DNA from: Photobacterium gaetbulicola Gung47 | Lineage (GTDB): Bacteria > Pseudomonadota > Gammaproteobacteria > Enterobacterales > Vibrionaceae | Length of the DNA: 64,000 nt | Assembly: GCA_000940995.1 (NCBI GenBank) | Contig: CP005973.1 | Span: 1,922,001-1,986,000, forward strand | Direction of reading: 5' to 3' | Part shown: piece after piece, positions 50,897 to 61,041 of the stretch | Numbering within the stretch: the first letter of the stretch is position 1 | Layout of the letters: each line of letters begins with the position of its first letter | Made by a program: the position numbers and the translations under genes | Notes under the pieces: generated by a model | Databases searched by the model: none | What the model saw: the letters and a program-made list of their open reading frames with translations, nothing else | What the model was told of the DNA's origin: nothing

Positions 50897-51973
50897 GTGC
50901 GATTGAAAGGGACTCTGATCAGTCTATTGCTTCTCGTTGTGCTGGCGGGGGCCATCACTTACAAGGAATACTTCTCTTCCGTAGCGACAGCCGACCGGTC
51001 GATGCCGACACCGACCGTGGTGGTGGCCGAAGCACAGAAAAAGATGGTCCGGCGTGAGCTCGAGGCGCTCGGCACGGTGAAATCCCGCGAATCTGTAATG
51101 CTCACGGCGAAGGTGACCGAAAAAGTCGACAGGGTCCTGTTTGAAGATGGCCAGTCGATTTCGCGCGGGCAATTGCTGGTCACGCTCAATGCCGACGAGC
51201 AGCAGGCCAAGGTGCGGGCCGCCAAAGCCAACCTCAAAGAGCAGCAGCGTGAATACAAGCGTATCGAAGGCTTGGTCAAGCGCAATACCATTGCCCGCTC
51301 GGAGCTCGACGCTATCTATACCGATATCGAAGTCGCCAGGGCCGTGCTGGCTCAAAACGAGGCCGAACTGGCTGCTCGCTATATCCACGCGCCGTTTTCC
51401 GGTGTATTGGGGTTTCGCCAGATCAGCCCCGGAGCACTGGTGACGCCGGGCGCGGTTATCACTACGCTGGATGATATTGCCACCGTGAAGCTCGACTTTT
51501 CTATTCCTGAAGCCTTTCTCGGCATGGTCTCACAGGGGGCGGGAATAGAAGCCCGTGCCGCGGCTTATCCTGATGAAATCTTCCGTGGCCAGGTGGCCAG
51601 TATAGATAGCCGGATTAACCCCCAGACCCGGGCCATTGTGATACGGGCTGAGATTGCCAACCCCGAACTACGGCTGCGGCCCGGTATGCTAATGACCTTG
51701 TCACTGATAGTGGGCGAGCATCAGGGGTTGGTGGTACCGGAGGAAGCCTTGGTGTCCCGCCAGCAACAACACTTCTTGTTCGTGGTGGGAGAGAAAGGAG
51801 CCGTTGAGCAGCGTGAAGTAGAACTGGGGTACCGGCGCCGGGGAGAGGCGGAAATATTGACTGGTATCCGTGAGGGGGAACAGGTGATCACCCGCGGCAC
51901 GCAAAGGGTAAGGCCAGGGCAAAAAGTGGAGATCCGCGAACAGGAGCGTTTCATTTACCGGGAGGCGGGCTGA
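50897..51973 (+). CDS. RND efflux periplasmic adaptor (membrane fusion protein)
   Basis: 358 residues from a GTG at 50897 with GAAGGA upstream. A membrane/signal segment (residues 4-22) is followed by the barrel-sandwich lipoyl halves (VLFEDGQSISRGQLLVTLNA and IHAPFSGVLGFRQISPGALV) around a short coiled-coil hairpin, then the beta-barrel and proximal domains. It is a periplasmic adaptor of MexH/VmeC type linking the pump at 51973 to an outer-membrane channel. The stop overlaps the pump start by one base. No TolC-like gene is adjacent, so a shared TolC is likely. Confidence 0.92.
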   Translation: MRLKGTLISLLLLVVLAGAITYKEYFSSVATADRSMPTPTVVVAEAQKKMVRRELEALGTVKSRESVMLTAKVTEKVDRVLFEDGQSISRGQLLVTLNADEQQAKVRAAKANLKEQQREYKRIEGLVKRNTIARSELDAIYTDIEVARAVLAQNEAELAARYIHAPFSGVLGFRQISPGALVTPGAVITTLDDIATVKLDFSIPEAFLGMVSQGAGIEARAAAYPDEIFRGQVASIDSRINPQTRAIVIRAEIANPELRLRPGMLMTLSLIVGEHQGLVVPEEALVSRQQQHFLFVVGEKGAVEQREVELGYRRRGEAEILTGIREGEQVITRGTQRVRPGQKVEIREQERFIYREAG

Positions 51974-54900
51974 TGTGGCTGTCGGATATTTCGGTTACCC
52001 GGCCAGTTCTGGGGTCAGTGATTAGTTTGTTGCTGGTGGTGTTTGGGCTGGTAGCATTCGACCGACTGCCACTGCGCGAATACCCGGATATCGATCCGCC
52101 CGTGGTCAATATTTCCACTAGTTACCGGGGAGCGTCGTCGGCGATTGTCGAAACGCGGATCACCCAATTGGTGGAAGATAGCATCGCCGGGCTCGAAGGG
52201 ATCCGCTCGATTAGCTCGCGTAGCCGTGACGGCCGCTCCAGTGTCACCCTTGAGTTCTCCATTGGCCGTGACATTGATGCGGCGGCCAACGATGTGCGTG
52301 ACCGCATTGCGGGGATCCTCAATAACTTGCCCGATGAAGCTGATCCGCCGGAGGTGCAAAAGGCTGCGGCTAGCTCGGAAGTGATCATGTGGCTCAACCT
52401 GGTTTCTGACCGGATGGATACGCTTGAGTTGACCGATTATGCCAGTCGTTATTTGGTTGATCGCTTCTCGGTGATCGACGGGGTGGCGGGGATCCGTCTT
52501 GGCGGCGGCAAGTCTTATGCCCTTAGGATCTGGATCGACCGCCAGAAGCTGGCGGCAAGGGGACTGACGGTCACGGATATCGAACAGGCGCTGCGCAATG
52601 ACAATATCGAGCTGCCTGCCGGCTCGGTGGAGTCGGCCAGTCGCCAGTTTACGGTACGGACCCAGCGCAGTTTTCTCGCCCCCGCAGATTTTGTCCGGTT
52701 GGTGGTCGGTAGCGGTGAGGATGGTTATCTGATCCGGCTCGGTGATGTGGCCGAGGTCGATCTTGCGGCCGAGGAAGAGCGGATCACCTTTCGCGGCAAC
52801 ACCCAGGACATGATTGGGATAGGGATCACCCGTCAGTCAAAGGCCAATACCCTGGATGTGGCTCGGGCGGCCAATGCCTTGGTTGACCAGCTCAACCCCT
52901 CCTTGCCGCCGGGGATGGAAATCAAGCGCTCCTATGATTCCTCGGTGTTTATCCAGGCCTCGATTGACGAGGTTTATAAGACCCTGCTGATCGCCCTTTG
53001 CCTGGTGGTGGTCGTGATTTACCTGTTTCTCGGCAGTGTCCGCGCCATGCTGATCCCGGCCCTGACCCTGCCAGTCTCGCTCATTGGTGCCTTTACCGTG
53101 CTCTATGCCCTCGGGTTTACGCTTAACCTACTGACTTTGCTGGCGTTGATTTTAGCGATCGGTATCGTGGTCGATGATGCGATTGTGATGCTGGAGAATA
53201 TCCACCGGCGGATCAGTAATGGTGAGCCGCCGCTCAAGGCGGCATACCTCGGAGCCAAGCAAGTCAGCTTTGCCATTATTGCCACCACCGTGGTACTAGT
53301 GGCGGTCTTTCTGCCGATTGGCTTTCTCGAAGGGGATCTGGGTAAGTTATTCCGCGAGTTCTCCATTGCCATCAGCGCGGCGGTGATCCTCTCGTCGCTG
53401 GTGGCACTCACGCTGAGCCCAATGATGGCTTCGAAGCTGATGCAACCGATTGACAAGGAACGTGGCCTGGTGGCATTCAGCCACCTTGCCATGGCTCGGT
53501 TGACTGCGAGCTACAGACGTCTGCTAGTCCATGCGATACAGCGGCCTGGGCGTGTTATTGGGTTCTTGTTGGTGGTCTTGGTGATCTGTGGCTGGCTGCA
53601 GCAGCGTTTGCCCTCAGAGTTTGCCCCGCGCGAGGACCGGGGGGCGATGTTCATTATTATTAATGGCCCGCAGGGTGCGAGCTTTGACTTTATCCGGCCT
53701 TACATGAATGAGGTAGAGCACCGCCTGATGCCCTTGGTGGCAGCGGGTGAGATCAAACGGCTGTTGATCCGTGCCCCGCGCGGGTGGGGGCGCATCGCCG
53801 ATTTTTCCAACGGCTTTGCCATCGTGGTGCTGGAAGACTGGGCCGAGCGCCGCCCGGCAGGGGCAATCATTGGCGATATCCGCAGAAGGCTAGGAGATTT
53901 GGCGGGGATCACCGCCTTTCCGGTGATGCGTCAACCGTTTGGCCGTGGGGTCGGTAAACCGGTCCAGTTTGTCCTTGGCGGCGGCAGTTATGAAGAGCTG
54001 GCCCAGTGGCGGGATATTTTGCTCGATGCGGCGGCCAGCAATGCCAATTTGGTCGGGCTTGATCACGATTACAAGGAGACCAAACCGCAGCTTAGGATCG
54101 TGATAGATCGCGATCGGGCCGGTGATCTCGGGGTCTCGCTCAAAGCGATCGGCCAGACCCTCGAGTCTATGCTCGGCTCCCGCCAGGTCACGACCTATAC
54201 CTGGCGCGGGGAGGAGTACGATGTGATCATCGAAGGTCAGCGTGAGCGGCAGAACACAGCTGCCGATTTGGCGAATCTGTATGTCAGGGCGGAGCAGGCA
54301 GAAACCTTGGTGCCGCTGTCGGGCCTGATCACTGTGGATGAGTATGCCGGCGCCCCGCAGCTCAACCGCTACAACCGGGTACGTGCGATCACCCTTGAGG
54401 CCAACCTTGCCGAGGGATATACCCTTGGCGAGGCACTGGATTACCTCAATGGCCTGGTTGATGAGTTGCTGCCTGCCGACGCGGTGGTCAACTACAAAGG
54501 CGCGTCCAAGGACTATCAGGACTCGAGCACTTCCATCCTGTTTGTATTTGCGTTAGCGTTGGTGGTGGTGTTTCTGGTACTGGCCGCGCAATTCGAAAGT
54601 TATGTCCATCCCTTTATCATCATGCTGACCGTGCCGTTGGCGACACTCGGGGCATTGCTTGGGCTTTACTTTACCGATCAGACCCTCAACATTTACTCGC
54701 AGATAGGCCTTATCATGCTCATTGGCTTGTCGGCCAAGAACGGGATCTTGATTGTCGAGTTTGCCAACCAACTCCGTGATCAGGGTATGGCGTTTGACGA
54801 GGCCCTGCTGGAAGCGGCATCCGAGCGGCTGCGTCCCATCCTGATGACAGCCATCACGACCATTGCAGGGGCGATCCCTCTTATCCTGGCCACTGGCGCC

Positions 54901-55068
54901 GGTGCCGAGAACCGTATTGTGATCGGTATTGTGGTGTTATGCGGCATCACGGTGGCGACCCTCTTTACCCTGCTTGTGATCCCCGTGATGTACCGCTTGC
55001 TGGCGCGCCGTACCCGCAGCCCTGAGTATATCGCCCGCCAGTTGGCGCGGCAGATGAAAGACTCCTGA
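51973..55068 (+). CDS. RND-family multidrug efflux transporter
   Basis: 1031 residues, typical of HAE1 pumps. It has 12 membrane segments and two large periplasmic loops. The N-terminus WLSDISVTRPVLGSVISLLL and the TM4 charge pair in ILAIGIVVDDAIVMLEN (the two Asp of the proton relay) are present. GLSAKNGILIVEFA matches the TM10-TM11 region and supplies the Lys. It should export hydrophobic compounds across the envelope with the upstream adaptor. Translation is coupled (TGATG overlap). No repressor gene is beside the operon. Confidence 0.95.
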   Translation: MWLSDISVTRPVLGSVISLLLVVFGLVAFDRLPLREYPDIDPPVVNISTSYRGASSAIVETRITQLVEDSIAGLEGIRSISSRSRDGRSSVTLEFSIGRDIDAAANDVRDRIAGILNNLPDEADPPEVQKAAASSEVIMWLNLVSDRMDTLELTDYASRYLVDRFSVIDGVAGIRLGGGKSYALRIWIDRQKLAARGLTVTDIEQALRNDNIELPAGSVESASRQFTVRTQRSFLAPADFVRLVVGSGEDGYLIRLGDVAEVDLAAEEERITFRGNTQDMIGIGITRQSKANTLDVARAANALVDQLNPSLPPGMEIKRSYDSSVFIQASIDEVYKTLLIALCLVVVVIYLFLGSVRAMLIPALTLPVSLIGAFTVLYALGFTLNLLTLLALILAIGIVVDDAIVMLENIHRRISNGEPPLKAAYLGAKQVSFAIIATTVVLVAVFLPIGFLEGDLGKLFREFSIAISAAVILSSLVALTLSPMMASKLMQPIDKERGLVAFSHLAMARLTASYRRLLVHAIQRPGRVIGFLLVVLVICGWLQQRLPSEFAPREDRGAMFIIINGPQGASFDFIRPYMNEVEHRLMPLVAAGEIKRLLIRAPRGWGRIADFSNGFAIVVLEDWAERRPAGAIIGDIRRRLGDLAGITAFPVMRQPFGRGVGKPVQFVLGGGSYEELAQWRDILLDAAASNANLVGLDHDYKETKPQLRIVIDRDRAGDLGVSLKAIGQTLESMLGSRQVTTYTWRGEEYDVIIEGQRERQNTAADLANLYVRAEQAETLVPLSGLITVDEYAGAPQLNRYNRVRAITLEANLAEGYTLGEALDYLNGLVDELLPADAVVNYKGASKDYQDSSTSILFVFALALVVVFLVLAAQFESYVHPFIIMLTVPLATLGALLGLYFTDQTLNIYSQIGLIMLIGLSAKNGILIVEFANQLRDQGMAFDEALLEAASERLRPILMTAITTIAGAIPLILATGAGAENRIVIGIVVLCGITVATLFTLLVIPVMYRLLARRTRSPEYIARQLARQMKDS

Positions 55069-55234
55069 TGGTGGCAAGAGTGGGCTTGGCACGGCGAATA
55101 TAGCGCTGGGCCTTGACGTAATGTGGGGATATATCAATAAAAGGGTAAATTGATGATGAAATTACTGCTTCTGATACGACAATTTCCCTCCATTTCGCTA
55201 CTATCCCTTCAAGACTTAATCTGGTGATATTGAT

Positions 55235-55579
55235 ATGAAAATTTCTGTTGATGGCGGCTCGTTCCGAGTGGCAATTGAAACTGAATTTGCTGGGCTGGTT
55301 GAAGAGTCAGTCGCGATTTTTAACGAAACCTTCGAGCAGGCACAAACCAACGACAAGACAATCTTACGCTTGCTGCAAATTATCCTTGAGCACCGTGACA
55401 GCGATGATGCCATCGGCTATGCCGTTCTGGGCCTGCTCGGCTGGTACCACATCAACATCAACCCTGTTGACGATCAGGACATCGAGTTAAACCTGCCGAA
55501 AATCCTGCCGCACCTGATCAACCCGGCCGGTGACTTGACCGCGACCAGCGCCAGCGAGGGCAGCACGTTTTTGCATTGA
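55235..55579 (+). CDS. hypothetical protein, 114 residues
   Basis: A small acidic protein without signal or membrane segment. It starts KISVDGGSFRVAIETEFAGL; two helices (residues 22-55) are followed by GYAVLGLLGWYHININPVDD. It has a GGTGAT ribosome site and ends just before a terminator. I do not recognise a family, but composition and placement indicate a true gene. Confidence 0.68.
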   Translation: MKISVDGGSFRVAIETEFAGLVEESVAIFNETFEQAQTNDKTILRLLQIILEHRDSDDAIGYAVLGLLGWYHININPVDDQDIELNLPKILPHLINPAGDLTATSASEGSTFLH

Positions 55580-55611
55580 TGGGCTTTTACCGATAGTCAT
55601 CCGCAACAAAC

Positions 55612-55650
55612 AAAAAAGCCTGACGGTGCGGCCGTCAGGCTTTCTTTTCG
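55612..55650. terminator. bidirectional terminator, small gene / amidinotransferase gene
   Basis: AAAAAGCCTGACGG-TGCGG-CCGTCAGGCTTT then CTTTT. It lies between convergent genes and is nearly identical to the terminator at 61393-61426. Confidence 0.9.
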
Positions 55651-55666
55651 TGGTTTATTATATGGC

Positions 55667-56899
55667 CTAGTACTCCCAATACTCGACACTGTGAGCGCCG
55701 AAGAACTGGTTGCCGAAGTAATCTTCGCGGGTGCCTTCCCGCCAAACATCGGCTGTTGCACAGTGCAAACCTCCGCCGAATGCATACGCGTCACGCAGGT
55801 CAACAGGAATAACCTCGAACCCTAGTTTGTCGAACTGTTCCATTTGAGGGTGTTCTGAAGCTTCCACACATACTGTTTTGTGGTCAAGGATCAGGGTGTT
55901 CATCGACAGCCAAGTACTTGAGTAACATAGTGGTGGCGGGTTATCCCAAGCTGGAGAGACCGCTTCAACAATTTCCCAACCATTCTTCTCGAAGATATCG
56001 CGCTGGCCTTTGAATAGAGGACGGTGCGGGTTGAGCAACATCAATCCTGGACGCAGCGGGCAGAATGTCGCATCAATGTGGATGGGGTGGTTATCCTCGA
56101 AGCTGAGGGTATGAATACGGTATCCCTGCGGTTCATACTTACGTTTTATCCAGCGTATCCCAGCCAAGTTGGTTGTAAGGCCATGCTGGACGAAGATATC
56201 TTTGCCCAGGCGCATGACATCCGCCGCATCGAACAGAATATCGGTTTCATTGGTGCTGTATTCCTTGCGTAGCGAGCGTGCCATGGTTTCTTCATCGGAT
56301 AGATATTCATAAGCAGCGACGTAGTCCATGCGGAAACTTTCATCGGCCAACCGTGGGCGTGGCGCTTGTTCTATCAAGCAATTAGGATCTGACTCGAAGT
56401 ATTCGCGCAGCAGATCAACATAGGCCAAGTATTCGAAGTAGCGGCTTCGAAAGCTCATCGGAGCCATCAAAATGCTTTTGCCCATGGTGAGAAGGCAATC
56501 GCGGGGTGGCATGCACCCGAACCCCGAGCTGATGGTAAAGTCAGGGGTCGTAATACGCTGGTGCCAGTCTACGGCTCCCGGGCGGTCAACAATGATCCCG
56601 CGGTCTTCTAAGATTTTTGCAAAACCATTCAGGCACTCGTTGGCCCGATCAATCGTTTCCTGGGTTCGGCGGCCTGCTTTACTGCCTCGCATCGGCGAGT
56701 CTGCAGGGATCTTTTCATTACTGGCAGGGCAGGCTTCGGGGATGTGTTGGTTATCGGCGATACCGACGATGACATGGCGGAGTGGATCAAAATCATTATG
56801 GGATTCTACATGTAGACCTTCTCGGACATAAGGTACACCAGATTCTTTCCTCTCAAGGGGCTGAGAGGCATTTGGGTATAGATCGTTGGAAACACTCAT
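55667..56899 (-). CDS. arginine:glycine-type amidinotransferase (AGAT/GATM-like)
   Basis: 410 residues from the ATG at 56899. It transfers the amidino group of arginine to an amine, in animals glycine to give guanidinoacetate and ornithine. The catalytic set of human AGAT is in place: FDAADVMRLGKDIFVQ (Asp near 224-227), HPIHIDATF (His274) and GGGLHCATADV (Cys380). Shared stretches include WLSMN and the final GT-x-x-DYFGNQ. It closely follows the vertebrate layout rather than agmatine or arginine deiminases. It diverges from an AraC regulator. The true acceptor amine is unknown; glycine is the default inference. Confidence 0.87.
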   Translation of the reverse strand: MSVSNDLYPNASQPLERKESGVPYVREGLHVESHNDFDPLRHVIVGIADNQHIPEACPASNEKIPADSPMRGSKAGRRTQETIDRANECLNGFAKILEDRGIIVDRPGAVDWHQRITTPDFTISSGFGCMPPRDCLLTMGKSILMAPMSFRSRYFEYLAYVDLLREYFESDPNCLIEQAPRPRLADESFRMDYVAAYEYLSDEETMARSLRKEYSTNETDILFDAADVMRLGKDIFVQHGLTTNLAGIRWIKRKYEPQGYRIHTLSFEDNHPIHIDATFCPLRPGLMLLNPHRPLFKGQRDIFEKNGWEIVEAVSPAWDNPPPLCYSSTWLSMNTLILDHKTVCVEASEHPQMEQFDKLGFEVIPVDLRDAYAFGGGLHCATADVWREGTREDYFGNQFFGAHSVEYWEY

Positions 56900-57261
56900 G
56901 ACAAACACTCCACAAAATAAACGGATTGAAACTGTTGGGTTGAATAACAAATTGCCGCTATCCAATGAGTTCTATTTTGCGAGAATAGCTGCTTTCTAAT
57001 AGTCAAATAGTGCCGGAAACTGGTGTTTTTCTGCTGGCTTTCGCCAGTTAATCTGGTCATGAAAAATAACCCACTGAAATGGGATAATTATCCGCATATA
57101 TCGATAAAGTTAGTCTCTAAATCTGAATTTTGAATATTGTCATGCTTAATCGACCGCGTTCTTCTATTCGCTAGGTGTATATCACGCTTTGGTAAGCCTG
57201 CTTTGGAGAATTATTTAAACGGTGGTAAACATAACTACTACTGCCAAGGGAGGAGAAGGTT
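56900..57261. promoter_or_regulatory. divergent promoter region, amidinotransferase / AraC regulator
   Basis: 362 AT-rich bases. A short inverted repeat CTGGCTTTCGCCAG lies near 57035-57050, flanked by AACTGGTG and TTAATCTGGT, which could be AraC half-sites. GGAGGAGAAGG precedes the regulator start. Confidence 0.42.
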
Positions 57262-58176
57262 ATGTGTCCAAGGGTTATTGCCAGCACTCCGAAGTTCCTG
57301 ATGTTTGATCTACAGAAAGTCAATGAAACGGAGCACATGATTTTTGGCGCCGACTATATTGTGGTTGCTCCCCGTACGGCTGGATGCACTCTGCACCTCG
57401 CATCCACCCACTACCGGCTGAAGGTCGGCCAATTGGTCTTGTTGGCACCATTCAACCCTTTCCGACTCTCATTGTTATCACCGGGCAGGCAGGGCAAGGC
57501 TGATTGTGACGTATTGCACTTTCGGTTAAATGCGTTGGGACAGACATTCGTGGATAGTGTCCAGTTCAAGGCGATTAAACAGATGCTGGATGATTCCCGC
57601 AGTGGATTGTTGTTTGATGATCCGCACAGTGAGGCTGTCCGGCAATATATCGAACCGATGGAAAATACCTTCGATTTTATTCAGGTATTGAACTTACTCG
57701 GTTTGTTGAATCACTTATCGGCGAAGCAGCCACTTCGTTGCTTAATTAACAACTGCGTTGAAATCTCCAACTCTAAGCGGGCAGAAGATAGAGTGCAAAT
57801 GGCACTTAAGTATATTGATCAACACCTTGGAGAGCCGATTTCAGTTGCTAAGGTGGCCGATCACCTCCATATGGCTGACAGTACTTTCTCGCGCTTTTTC
57901 CACGCAAATATGGGTACCACTTTCCGGCAATATTTAATCGAGCAGCGTGTTAGGCAGGCTGCCCGTTTTTTGGTGACGACAGATTGGAGTATTTCCCATA
58001 TAGGTACAGAGGTGGGATTTTCATCTTTGTCTAATTTTAACGCCAAGTTTAAAGGCTTGCTCAAGGCAACGCCTCGGGAATACCGGGCTAAACATATTGA
58101 CATGAGAAAAGGTATAGACACATCTCGTTCTGTCGCAGGCCAGGTGACCAAGCAGTTCTATGACAATGCTAGCTGA
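57262..58176 (+). CDS. AraC-family transcriptional regulator
   Basis: 304 residues with a strong GGAGGAG ribosome site. The N-terminal half is a cupin-like sensor (LHLASTHYRLKVGQLVLLAP). The C-terminal half holds two helix-turn-helix units (ISVAKVADHLHMADSTFSRF and ISHIGTEVGFSSLSNFNAKF, ending TPREYRAKH). It diverges from the amidinotransferase and precedes a 67-residue gene, so it probably governs the guanidino cassette. Confidence 0.88.
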   Translation: MCPRVIASTPKFLMFDLQKVNETEHMIFGADYIVVAPRTAGCTLHLASTHYRLKVGQLVLLAPFNPFRLSLLSPGRQGKADCDVLHFRLNALGQTFVDSVQFKAIKQMLDDSRSGLLFDDPHSEAVRQYIEPMENTFDFIQVLNLLGLLNHLSAKQPLRCLINNCVEISNSKRAEDRVQMALKYIDQHLGEPISVAKVADHLHMADSTFSRFFHANMGTTFRQYLIEQRVRQAARFLVTTDWSISHIGTEVGFSSLSNFNAKFKGLLKATPREYRAKHIDMRKGIDTSRSVAGQVTKQFYDNAS

Positions 58177-58299
58177 GGCTAGGGGAAAAAAGAGAAAGCA
58201 ACATGGGCTAGAGCATGTTGCATTGAAGTCTAAAAGTTCTATATTTATCTGTGTTTATATTTGTTTCTATGGTGCTTTTCATCAAATTGGAGTTTAGAT

Positions 58300-58503
58300 A
58301 TGAAAAACGAAGTAATGCTATTTTTGGAACGACACCCGATTCGGACTTTTGAAACTGAAGAGATTTATCTGAATAGGATTACCGACATTGCGGTTAGAGA
58401 AAATTTGGACCTTACCGACTTTTTTCTTGTTTTAAGTGATAAGTACCCTCATTGTTCGAATCAAATTGCAGAACTCAGCAGTAAACTATCAGCCAATGAC
58501 TGA
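58300..58503 (+). CDS. 67-residue hypothetical protein
   Basis: ATG at 58300 with TTGGAG upstream. The small acidic, helical protein (KNEVMLFLERHPIRTFETEE, then IAVRENLDLTDFFLVLSDKY) has no signal or membrane segment. It follows the AraC gene by 124 bp on the same strand. Its function is unknown. Confidence 0.65.
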   Translation: MKNEVMLFLERHPIRTFETEEIYLNRITDIAVRENLDLTDFFLVLSDKYPHCSNQIAELSSKLSAND

Positions 58504-58633
58504 GTCTTGTGGGCTATGCTCATAAGTTATTAGTGCACTTCACACGGTTTGGTTTATTACAAAGTTCGCCACCACAAGATCTCTACTTAATGATGCATGT
58601 TATAAACAATGCAGCCAGTTTTCCGCCGAATAC

Positions 58634-60094
58634 CTACCGTAGCCGGAGAAAATGAGCCTGGTGGTGGCGCTGAGAAACGAGTGACACAAACCAGTAACTC
58701 CCGCAGGCAAGCAATGAGGCATACAGCGGTGCCTCTACCCACCCCAATTGGAATTGCCAAAATAGCAGGCAGCCAGAGCAGAAGCCAACCAATATGGAGG
58801 CGAGTGCTGCGTAGATATTGGTGTCGATTACCTGGGCTAGCAGTGTCGGTGCCACTAACGCTGCCATCAAGGTACCCGACCCAAGGATCGCCAGCATCGA
58901 TAACATGAATGGCGGTGCAACGAGCATCAACAGGAACCCGGCCAAGCCCAACAGGATAACGGCTAGCCGGTTGAGCCGCAGCAGTTGGCGGTGATTGAGG
59001 GTGCAGTTGGGCCAGAGGGCTTGCCGCAAATCATGGGAAACCGCGCTAGCTATCGCATGCAACACCGAGTTCGCGGTGGATTTCATGGCGAACAGGATAA
59101 ACAAGGTGACGATAGCTGAAACTGTGGGTGACAAGAACAGCAGCAGGAAGGTCGGCATGGCCTCGTCCGGTGTGGCCAAGTTGGGCACCTTGAGCTTGAC
59201 ATACAGCCCTGCAATGGGAACCAGACTGAGCAAACAGGCGATGGGGGTCATATAAGCCGCGACATGGTGAAGCTTGGTCGTTTTGGCCAGCGCCATAAAC
59301 CGGATTGACATATAGGGTAGGGTGGCGCTGTAGATGAATGCATAAGGCAAGACTAAAAACACATGCCAAATGGATCCGCCATAGGGGCCGGAATCTGCGG
59401 GGGCAAGTAAGGCTGGGTCGAGGGCATTGAGTCCATCAATCAGTTGGCTGGGTGACAGGTCTGCAAAAATAGTGATCACAATAATCAAGGCCGAAACGCA
59501 CATACCGATGACCATAAAACAATCGGTGAAAGCGACGGCTGCCAGCCCGCCAATCGAGGTGTAAAGGATAATGATTGCCACCATCAGCAACGACGCAGTG
59601 GTGACATCAATCCCGAGCCATTGCCCTGCGAGAAGCCCCAGCGCTTTGATTTGCCCAATGAGGAATACCAGTAATAGCAATACGGTGATAATGGCGGTGA
59701 TCGCTTGGGTGAGCCGTTTGGCGGGCTCTGGACCATCGTGGCTGGAGGCGATGTACTCTGGAATGGTCAAGCTACCTATTTTGCTGGCGCGTTGGTGTAG
59801 GAACCGGGCACAGAATAAGACCGCGAATACCATTGCTGGCGCGAAGAAAAAATTCCCCAGTAGCTCGATGGCGCCGTATTTGTAGGCAACACCCGGCGAA
59901 CCCATAAAGCCCCAGCCGGAAAAGCCGGTCGCGACGATTGTTGCCGCTCCCACGAAAGGGCCAAGGGTGTTGGCGGCTAGTAAGAAGCCGCCTTCACTGT
60001 TACCTTTGCGGACAATTTTATCGCTGTAGAGTGCGAGCCCGGCCATCACGATAACGGTGATGAGCAAAAGACTCCAGTTTAGCCAGGCGTTCAT
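58634..60094 (-). CDS. sodium:solute symporter (SSS) family transporter
   Basis: 486 residues with about 13 membrane segments. The SSS signature region appears as TLGPFVGAATIVATGFSGWGFMG near 44-66, holding the predicted Na/solute-binding serines, followed by GSLTIPEYIASSH. It is related to PutP/PanF-type permeases. It starts 9 bp after the EamA stop, with AGGAGG inside the gap, so the two are one operon. Next to an amidinotransferase it could import arginine or a guanidino compound; this is inference. Confidence 0.88.
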   Translation of the reverse strand: MNAWLNWSLLLITVIVMAGLALYSDKIVRKGNSEGGFLLAANTLGPFVGAATIVATGFSGWGFMGSPGVAYKYGAIELLGNFFFAPAMVFAVLFCARFLHQRASKIGSLTIPEYIASSHDGPEPAKRLTQAITAIITVLLLLVFLIGQIKALGLLAGQWLGIDVTTASLLMVAIIILYTSIGGLAAVAFTDCFMVIGMCVSALIIVITIFADLSPSQLIDGLNALDPALLAPADSGPYGGSIWHVFLVLPYAFIYSATLPYMSIRFMALAKTTKLHHVAAYMTPIACLLSLVPIAGLYVKLKVPNLATPDEAMPTFLLLFLSPTVSAIVTLFILFAMKSTANSVLHAIASAVSHDLRQALWPNCTLNHRQLLRLNRLAVILLGLAGFLLMLVAPPFMLSMLAILGSGTLMAALVAPTLLAQVIDTNIYAALASILVGFCSGCLLFWQFQLGWVEAPLYASLLACGSYWFVSLVSQRHHQAHFLRLR

Positions 60095-60103
60095 GTCCGC
60101 CTC

Positions 60104-61039
60104 CTAGTGTTCAAATTGCGCTTGCTTAGGTAGCTGATGCTTCTTCCGCATGCCGATAACCACTTCTCCCATACCGCCTCCAATCACCAGGATCCCCCCG
60201 ATGGCTTGCAATAGGGTCAGCGATTCGCTGAACAGTAAGATCCCGATCCCTGCACCAACCACGGTTTCTAAATAGGACACACACGCCAGCTCTGCCGCTT
60301 TCAGGTGTTTGGCGGCAATGGTGAGCAGGGATAGGGCGCCAAAGCCGATAAAGAATCCCATCGCCAGCAACCAGATCCACGAGGAAGTATCCATTTCTGC
60401 CAATGATGGCGGGCTGATAATGAAGTAGATACCGATGGCGACAGCACCAAATAGGAAGTTGAAGAACGAACGGACATCTGAGCTGACATCCGAGCGATAA
60501 CGGCTGAGGAACAGGTACAGACCATAGCCGACGCCAGAGGCAAGTCCAAGCATGTCACCAATGAAGGTCTCTCTCGAAAAGGACAAGGTAATGACTAGGC
60601 CGGACTGACTGTCGTAGCTGATGATGCCAATGACAAACAGGCAACCGAGGAACACCGCACTCAGGAGCATGGCTGTGAGCCGTGAAATGCGTTCTTTGAG
60701 AAAGATAGCGGCAAGAATGGTAGAAAAAACCGGGCCGGAGTAGATCAGGAATACGGCATTGGCCAAGGTGGTATACTGGGTTGCTGAGACATAGGCGGCA
60801 AGGCAGAGCCCCAGACAGGCGCCGCTGGCGATGACGCTCGGGGTGAGTTTGGTTGAGGAAAGCAGAGGAACCTTCCGTTGGTATAAAAGGATAGCCAAAA
60901 TACAGATAGCCCCGACAGTCATGCGAGTAAAGGCTATGACATCACCGGAGGTATTGATGTTGCGGGCAAATAAGCCGACAAACCCCATCAGCGTCGCAGA
61001 GACGATCATGGTGCTATATCCTAACGTCTTGGTATTCAT
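60104..61039 (-). CDS. EamA/DMT-family transporter
   Basis: 311 residues, ten membrane segments in two EamA repeats (TLGYSTMIVSATLMGFVGLF and SWIWLLAMGFFIGFGALSLL). The start at 61039 follows AAGGAG. Members of the drug/metabolite family usually export amino acids or small metabolites. It sits between a 48-residue membrane peptide and the SSS symporter in one minus-strand operon. Confidence 0.88.
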   Translation of the reverse strand: MNTKTLGYSTMIVSATLMGFVGLFARNINTSGDVIAFTRMTVGAICILAILLYQRKVPLLSSTKLTPSVIASGACLGLCLAAYVSATQYTTLANAVFLIYSGPVFSTILAAIFLKERISRLTAMLLSAVFLGCLFVIGIISYDSQSGLVITLSFSRETFIGDMLGLASGVGYGLYLFLSRYRSDVSSDVRSFFNFLFGAVAIGIYFIISPPSLAEMDTSSWIWLLAMGFFIGFGALSLLTIAAKHLKAAELACVSYLETVVGAGIGILLFSESLTLLQAIGGILVIGGGMGEVVIGMRKKHQLPKQAQFEH

Positions 61040-61041
61040 TT